Of a stretch of DNA of 53,416 nucleotides, positions 48,871 to 53,416 are shown piece after piece. The stretch lies in the NCBI RefSeq assembly GCF_015627105.1, contig NZ_VTDM01000020.1, positions 1 through 53,416 on the forward strand, in the 5' to 3' direction. Origin of the DNA: Acinetobacter baretiae (GTDB taxonomy: Bacteria; Pseudomonadota; Gammaproteobacteria; Pseudomonadales; Moraxellaceae). The notes under the pieces were generated by a model. It was not told the DNA's origin, searched no databases, and saw only the letters and a program-made list of their open reading frames with translations. Positions within the stretch are counted from its first letter, which is position 1, and each line of letters begins with the position of its first letter. Both the position numbers and the translations under genes were made by a program.

Positions 48871-51800
48871 ATGGCAGAAGCTAAAAGCCGTTTGGTTATT
48901 GAAATTAGTGGTGAAAATGCCCAAAAAAATGCGGAAGCTTTAGCTGCTGCTTTAAATCAAACAACTAGAAGTGGTAATGATGCAAGTAAGTCAGTTAAAA
49001 GCTTTGGTGATAATGCGAATAAATCAACTCAAAATGTTGATGTACTTGCAACTTCAGCTAAAAAACTTGCTGTCATCATGGGTGGGTATCTTTCAATTTC
49101 AGAGGCAATTAATAAGTCTGATGCTTACACCAATCTTCAAAATAGATTAAAGCTTGTCACTAAATCCCAAATTGAACTTAGTCAAGCTATGAGCGATACT
49201 TTTAAAATTGCTCAAAGTACACGCCAATCATGGGAAAGTGCAGCACAGGTTTATCAAGGCTTTGCCAACAATGCTAAAACACTTGGTTTAAACATGCAAC
49301 AAACTGCAAGGCTTACTGAGACTGTATCAAAAGCAGTGGCCATTTCAGGTGCAACAACAGCATCAGCAGAAGCAGCCTTAATTCAATTTAACCAAGCATT
49401 ATCTGCAGGTGCTTTACGTGGTGAAGAATTAAATTCTGTGATGGAACAAACGCCAGCACTCGCCAAAGCAATTGCACAGGGGATGGGGATTACAGTTGGC
49501 CAATTAAAAACTGTAGCAGCAACAGGATCTATTACTTCCGAAGCTCTTGTTAAGGCACTAGATAAAGCCAAAGGTTCAGTCGATACCTTATTTTCTAAAA
49601 CAGATCCAACCATTGGACAGTCATTTACTATCTTGAATAATGAAGTGACAAAGTTTGTGGGTGAAGCAGGCAAAGCGAATGGAAGCGCCAAAGCTTTAGC
49701 CGATGGTATTCAATTGATTGCAAATAATTTTAGTACATTTGCTTCACTTGGTATCGCCACTTTAATGGGCTTAATCACCACCCAAATTGTAAAGCAAACT
49801 ATCTCAATGGCAGGAAGTATTGTTGCTTGGAATACTGAAACACGAGCTGTACTTGCTAACAATGCAGCTAAGATGACAAGTTTGGCAGTTGGTCGTTCTT
49901 TACTTGGCATCATTGGTGGACCTGTTGGTTTGGGTGTAACAGTAGCAGCTACTGCTGCAGCTTATTTACTTATGCGTGATAGCACAGATCGATCAACACA
50001 AGCATTAATTGAAAACTCAAAATATGCACGACAAAGCACAGAAGATTTGTTAAAACTTCAAGGAGCACAAAAAAGAGGTGCAATTGAGGATCTTTCAGCA
50101 ACATATGCTGATTTAGCTAAGAAAATGAAAGAGCTGTCTAGTCAATATAATGCTCAGGTCATTGATATACAAAACAGTAATAAAGCAAATTGGCAAGTTG
50201 TAGATATCTCAAATAAAGTGCGTCAAGGTGTTATAAGCAAGGCTGAGGCATTTAAGCAGTTAAATAAAATTCAGACAGTAACACCTGAGCAAATCAGTCG
50301 CTTAGGTGAGTTATATGATAGTTATGTTGATACAAGTAAGGCGTTGCTCGATGTAAAAGGAAAGCTTGATAGTGTTGGCTCTGGTATGGATAAAACATCA
50401 GAATCTACACAAAAAGCAGCTGCAAGCCAAGAGATGTATAATCAAAAGATTCGGGATATGCAAAAGCTAACAGATACTCAGAATCTCAAAACACAATATC
50501 AGTTAAATACTGAAAGGTTAAATGGTGGTACTGAGCGTGGTGCTCGTTATGTAGAGTTTATTGTGAAGTGGCGTGAAGACAATAAAATCCCATTTACTCA
50601 AATACTCACGAAAGAGCAGAAAAGCATTTCTGATAATCAGTTCAATCTTCAAGAAGATTTGAAAAATCAACAAGAAGACAATAGTAAGGCGATTAAGGAG
50701 CAGACAAAAGAAAAAGAGCGTCAATTAGCTCTTGATCTTAGTGCAAATGAGCAACTTGCTAGAGGCTATCAAATATATCAAGCATTTTTAAAAGCTGGTC
50801 TAGGAAAAAACCAAGCACTCGCAATGGCTGCTCAAGTTGGTCGTGAGAATGACTTTAATGATAAATATTTATTTGGTTCTCATATTGATGCAAACAATAA
50901 AAAAACAAATGTTGGCATGTTCTCATATCAAGGAGATAGAGCAACTGATCTTATACGTGAGTTACGTTCAAAAGACCTGTTGAATGATGATGGTACGATT
51001 AAAAACAATCAGAGTGCTATTGATGCACAAGCGAAATTTGCAGTTCGTGAAATTACAACGAACAAATCATACCAGAGAACTAAAAATGCTCTAACTAATG
51101 ATTCATTGAGTCAATCTGAATTATCTAAGGTTATTGGCACCAATTATGTTAGATGGGATTATAGCGGTAATAAAATTGGTGTTAGTAAAGCAGAGAGTGC
51201 AAAAGCAAAGGAGCAAAACTATAGAAATCAGTTAGCAAATATAGTTAATACAAATGGTGATTCAAGTGACCTTGATATTAGTAAACTCGGTGCAGATGAA
51301 GATAAGCTCTATCAAATTAAACTCCAGCTTGCTGAAAAGTTTTATACTAAGGATCAAAAGCTACAACAAGATCATGAAAAAGAACTTCGTGATATCCGCT
51401 TAACCTACACAGGTTCTGAACAAGCTGAAAAGCTGAAACAATCAGAAGATCAGTTCCAAGCTCAAACACAACTTTCAAAACTTCAATTTGATCAACAAGT
51501 CAATGGTTGGGCTTGGGTTGGTGAGCAAAGAATAGCTAAAGATGCTGAGGTTAAAAAAGCGATTATTGATGCATCTACAGACCTTAGTGAACAGCAAAAA
51601 ACTATTGCTAAACGTGGTATTGATGAGCAGGCATCATATGAGATTGATACCTTTAGGAAAACTCAAGCATTAAAAGTGCAAGAGCTTCAGACAGCAATAA
51701 ATGATCAACTCGGTAAGGCTCAAGCAGGTTCTATAGAAGCACAAGCACAAGTTAGAGGTGCAATGACACCACAATCACTAGCTATGTGGAACATGCAAAA

Positions 51801-52674
51801 TCAATATAGTAGTGAATTGAGTGCAGCTTCTGATGATCACAATAGCAGTACCCGTAAAATTAACAGCCAGGATAAAAACGGTAAGTATGAAATAGCAGAT
51901 GCAAACGAAAGATATAAGTTGTTACTTGAGGCTGATGAAGCATATTCAGCACAAAAACTTGCAATCACACAAAAATATGCTAACCAAGAAGATAGCTTAA
52001 GGATTGCTCAAACCCAAAGTCAACTACAATTATATAGTCAACTTACAAGCCAAGCATCGGAAGTGTGGGGCTCTATGACTGATATGGTTAAGCAGGCAAG
52101 AGGAGAAAACTCCAAAGAATACAAGGCAATGTTCTTAGCACAAAAGGCAATGGCTATTGGTCAGCAAATTATTAATACTGAGTTGGCAGCAGGTGCAACA
52201 ACAGCCCAAACAGGTATTTTTGGTTTGCCAGCAGCAACTTTGATCCGTGCTATGGGTTATGCATCAGTAGGCCTTATCGCTGCCCAAACTATCGCAGGAT
52301 TTTCAGATGGTGGTTACACAGGTGATGGTGGTGTATTTGAACCTGCAGGTGTTGTGCACAAAGGTGAAGTTGTATTCTCACAAGCCGATGTTGCACGGCT
52401 TGGTGGTGTTTCAACAGTCGAAGGCATTCGGAAGGGTATTAAAGGCTATTCTGATGGCGGTGTAGTTGGTGGATCTGCAAGTATTGCAAGCCAGTTGAGT
52501 AGTAATGGTCAACCACAAGGCAATGTGAATATTGAAGTGAATGTAACAGACTCAGGTGTAACAACATCTGGTGCTAGTACAGACAACCAAAAACAACTAG
52601 GTCAAATGATTGGTAATACGGTAAGAACGATCATTCAACAAGAACAACGTCAAGGAGGGCTACTGAGTAAGTAG
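48871..52674 (+). CDS. Tail tape measure protein with lysozyme-like domain
   Basis: A 1267-aa protein setting tail length. The N-terminal tape measure domain (about 80-290) includes ISGATTASAEAALIQFNQAL and GEELNSVMEQTPALAKAIAQ. Hydrophobic stretches at about 290-370 follow. At about 625-800 lies an embedded lysozyme-like domain (GLGKNQALAMAAQVGRENDF, with a likely catalytic Glu near 658, and NVGMFSYQGDRA), which would open the cell wall during DNA entry. The C-terminal part has coiled coils and the GGYTGDGGVFEPAGVVHKGE motif typical of tape measures. ATG 48871 follows GGAG. Length predicts a tail near 190 nm by the usual 1.5 angstrom per residue rule (an estimate). Confidence 0.93.
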   Translation: MAEAKSRLVIEISGENAQKNAEALAAALNQTTRSGNDASKSVKSFGDNANKSTQNVDVLATSAKKLAVIMGGYLSISEAINKSDAYTNLQNRLKLVTKSQIELSQAMSDTFKIAQSTRQSWESAAQVYQGFANNAKTLGLNMQQTARLTETVSKAVAISGATTASAEAALIQFNQALSAGALRGEELNSVMEQTPALAKAIAQGMGITVGQLKTVAATGSITSEALVKALDKAKGSVDTLFSKTDPTIGQSFTILNNEVTKFVGEAGKANGSAKALADGIQLIANNFSTFASLGIATLMGLITTQIVKQTISMAGSIVAWNTETRAVLANNAAKMTSLAVGRSLLGIIGGPVGLGVTVAATAAAYLLMRDSTDRSTQALIENSKYARQSTEDLLKLQGAQKRGAIEDLSATYADLAKKMKELSSQYNAQVIDIQNSNKANWQVVDISNKVRQGVISKAEAFKQLNKIQTVTPEQISRLGELYDSYVDTSKALLDVKGKLDSVGSGMDKTSESTQKAAASQEMYNQKIRDMQKLTDTQNLKTQYQLNTERLNGGTERGARYVEFIVKWREDNKIPFTQILTKEQKSISDNQFNLQEDLKNQQEDNSKAIKEQTKEKERQLALDLSANEQLARGYQIYQAFLKAGLGKNQALAMAAQVGRENDFNDKYLFGSHIDANNKKTNVGMFSYQGDRATDLIRELRSKDLLNDDGTIKNNQSAIDAQAKFAVREITTNKSYQRTKNALTNDSLSQSELSKVIGTNYVRWDYSGNKIGVSKAESAKAKEQNYRNQLANIVNTNGDSSDLDISKLGADEDKLYQIKLQLAEKFYTKDQKLQQDHEKELRDIRLTYTGSEQAEKLKQSEDQFQAQTQLSKLQFDQQVNGWAWVGEQRIAKDAEVKKAIIDASTDLSEQQKTIAKRGIDEQASYEIDTFRKTQALKVQELQTAINDQLGKAQAGSIEAQAQVRGAMTPQSLAMWNMQNQYSSELSAASDDHNSSTRKINSQDKNGKYEIADANERYKLLLEADEAYSAQKLAITQKYANQEDSLRIAQTQSQLQLYSQLTSQASEVWGSMTDMVKQARGENSKEYKAMFLAQKAMAIGQQIINTELAAGATTAQTGIFGLPAATLIRAMGYASVGLIAAQTIAGFSDGGYTGDGGVFEPAGVVHKGEVVFSQADVARLGGVSTVEGIRKGIKGYSDGGVVGGSASIASQLSSNGQPQGNVNIEVNVTDSGVTTSGASTDNQKQLGQMIGNTVRTIIQQEQRQGGLLSK

Positions 52675-52699
52675 CCTTTTTTATTATCTGGAGAATATT

Positions 52700-53029
52700 A
52701 TGAAAGCAATTCAATTCAAGAACGCAGTTGGAGTAGTTGGTAATGATGATGAAGTGTTAAGTCTACTTGGTGGCCAGATCAGCTATGTTGGAACCTGTAA
52801 ACCACAACAGATAACCATCTCTTATAGACGTAATGACTTCAATGCAGAAATCCACTTTGGCGACTGGATTATTGAGAAAGATAACAAAGAGATAGTTATT
52901 CTCAGTCATGATGAATTTTTAGCATTGCATTCAATTAATTTGGAAACGCCAAATTTAAATCAAATTATTCATGATGCGATACAAAAAGTAATACGTGATG
53001 AAAAACGTCAAGGGGGCTTATTATCCTAA
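52700..53029 (+). CDS. Small tail protein with tape-measure-like C-terminus
   Basis: A 109-aa protein of unknown fold. Its last residues (RDEKRQGGLLS) resemble the end of the tape measure (QQEQRQGGLLSK). It has a beta-rich N-terminal part and lies between tape measure and the minor tail gene, overlapping the latter by one base. It could be a chaperone or a mimic of the tape measure tail; alternatively an accessory protein. Confidence 0.55.
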   Translation: MKAIQFKNAVGVVGNDDEVLSLLGGQISYVGTCKPQQITISYRRNDFNAEIHFGDWIIEKDNKEIVILSHDEFLALHSINLETPNLNQIIHDAIQKVIRDEKRQGGLLS

Positions 53030-53367
53030 TGAGCAACAGACAATTCACATTCAAATCTGACTTAGATGGCAACTCAAATACTCAAAGTTTTAACGTGGTG
53101 TCTAACGTACTTGGTGATGGGTATGAGCAACATACATCTATTGGCATCAACAACCGAAAAGGACAGTGGAACTATCAACGAACTGCGTTAAAAGATGAAA
53201 TCTTAGCGATTAAAGCATTCTTTGATGACCATAAAGGGGCAGATTCTTTTTTATGGGAATCGCCACTTGATGGCACAGTTCGAGTGAAAACAGATACAAG
53301 CTATACGCCTACATGCTTAGGCGGTGCAGTGTGGCGAATCTCAACTACATTTAAACAGCAGTTTTAG
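53029..53367 (+). CDS. Minor tail protein (lambda gpM-like)
   Basis: A 112-aa protein: MSNRQFTFKSDLDGNSNTQS, NVLGDGYEQHTSIGINNRKG, KAFFDDHKGADSFLWESPLD, and GAVWRISTTFKQ. This is the pattern of lambda gpM (GDGYxQ, F-W-P), a tail tip component next to the baseplate. The frame is complete. Confidence 0.85.
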   Translation: MSNRQFTFKSDLDGNSNTQSFNVVSNVLGDGYEQHTSIGINNRKGQWNYQRTALKDEILAIKAFFDDHKGADSFLWESPLDGTVRVKTDTSYTPTCLGGAVWRISTTFKQQF

Positions 53368-53387
53368 TTTTACAACCAAATCAATCC

Positions 53388-53410
53388 ATGCACCGAAAGG
53401 TGCTTTTTTT
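53388..53410 (+). terminator. Terminator at window end
   Basis: GCACC-GAAA-GGTGC stem and seven T's, followed by ATGCCT, the recurring junction motif. Confidence 0.8.
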
Positions 53411-53416
53411 ATGCCT

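Larger units (their letters stand above)
15678..53416. mobile_element. Lambda-organised siphophage prophage (left 38 kb; right end outside window)
   Basis: The genes run in the order integrase, leftward early operon, CI/Cro switch, replication, nin-like genes, terminase, head and tail. No gene in the essential set looks broken, so the prophage may be inducible. Tail tip, lysis genes and attR are not in the window. The late operon is loaded with accessory cassettes. Confidence 0.95.

Noticed and set aside
53029..53416. Right end of the prophage
   Set aside because: Only tail genes are reached and no copy of the tRNA-Val 3' end was seen here, so attR must lie outside the window.

Overview
The window looks like a chromosome segment of an Acinetobacter species. 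The DNA is AT-rich, the GroES/GroEL, FolD and GTP-type PEP carboxykinase sequences are of gammaproteobacterial Acinetobacter type, and the phage genes resemble those of Acinetobacter siphophages. This assignment comes from recognising protein families, not from a database search.

Host part (1-15.6 kb). The left edge holds the tail of an IS982-like transposase. A NarK-type nitrate/nitrite transporter follows (reverse strand). Next is a Fur-box-controlled TonB-dependent receptor with a small exported partner gene, lying between two near-identical tRNA-Leu(TAA)+terminator units, and then tRNA-Cys. After these come folD, a TIGR01777-type epimerase, a lipoprotein, pckG, a diacylglycerol-kinase-like protein overlapping a metallophosphoesterase, a family-2 glycosyltransferase, and groES-groEL behind a sigma32-like promoter. 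tRNA-Val(GAC) closes the host part.

Prophage (about 15.7 kb to beyond the right edge). A tyrosine integrase sits directly behind tRNA-Val, so the element probably uses that tRNA as its attachment site; attR is outside the window. The early left operon (reverse strand, 16.8-21.4 kb) carries a candidate excisionase, ssb, a Rad52-like annealing protein and an HNH endonuclease gene inserted between two genes. It is driven by a clear PL (TTGACA-17-TATATT). A lambda-like switch at 21.4-24.4 kb has a cleavable CI-type repressor, a Cro-like protein and repeated TAAG-N4-CTTA operators at both early promoters. A KilA-N protein and a SinR/Cas2-like protein lie downstream of cI. The early right operon (24.4-29.5 kb) has a Rha/Ant antirepressor, O- and P-like replication proteins with origin-like iterons inside the O-like gene, and nin-type genes (nuclease, PP2A-like phosphatase).

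A 650-bp non-coding stretch full of hairpins (29.5-30.2 kb) separates early from late genes. It is followed by small genes, a self-contained RelA/SpoT-type (p)ppGpp-synthetase-like gene, and a NinB-like gene. The late operon runs from terminase through portal, capsid, connectors, tail tube, frameshifted tail chaperone (slippery GGGAAAG) and a tape measure with an embedded lysozyme-like domain, to a lambda M-like minor tail protein.

The late operon is interrupted by several accessory cassettes. Two resemble the P22 immI region (repressor facing an antirepressor) and give the element three repressor/antirepressor systems in all. Others are a membrane protein, an unrecognised 213-aa protein, and two exported-protein genes with a duplicated 73-bp leader. 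The strongest leads for new biology are the RelA/SpoT module, the multiple immunity modules with structured leaders, the hairpin-rich non-coding region, and the HNH gene that has captured a stop/start overlap.
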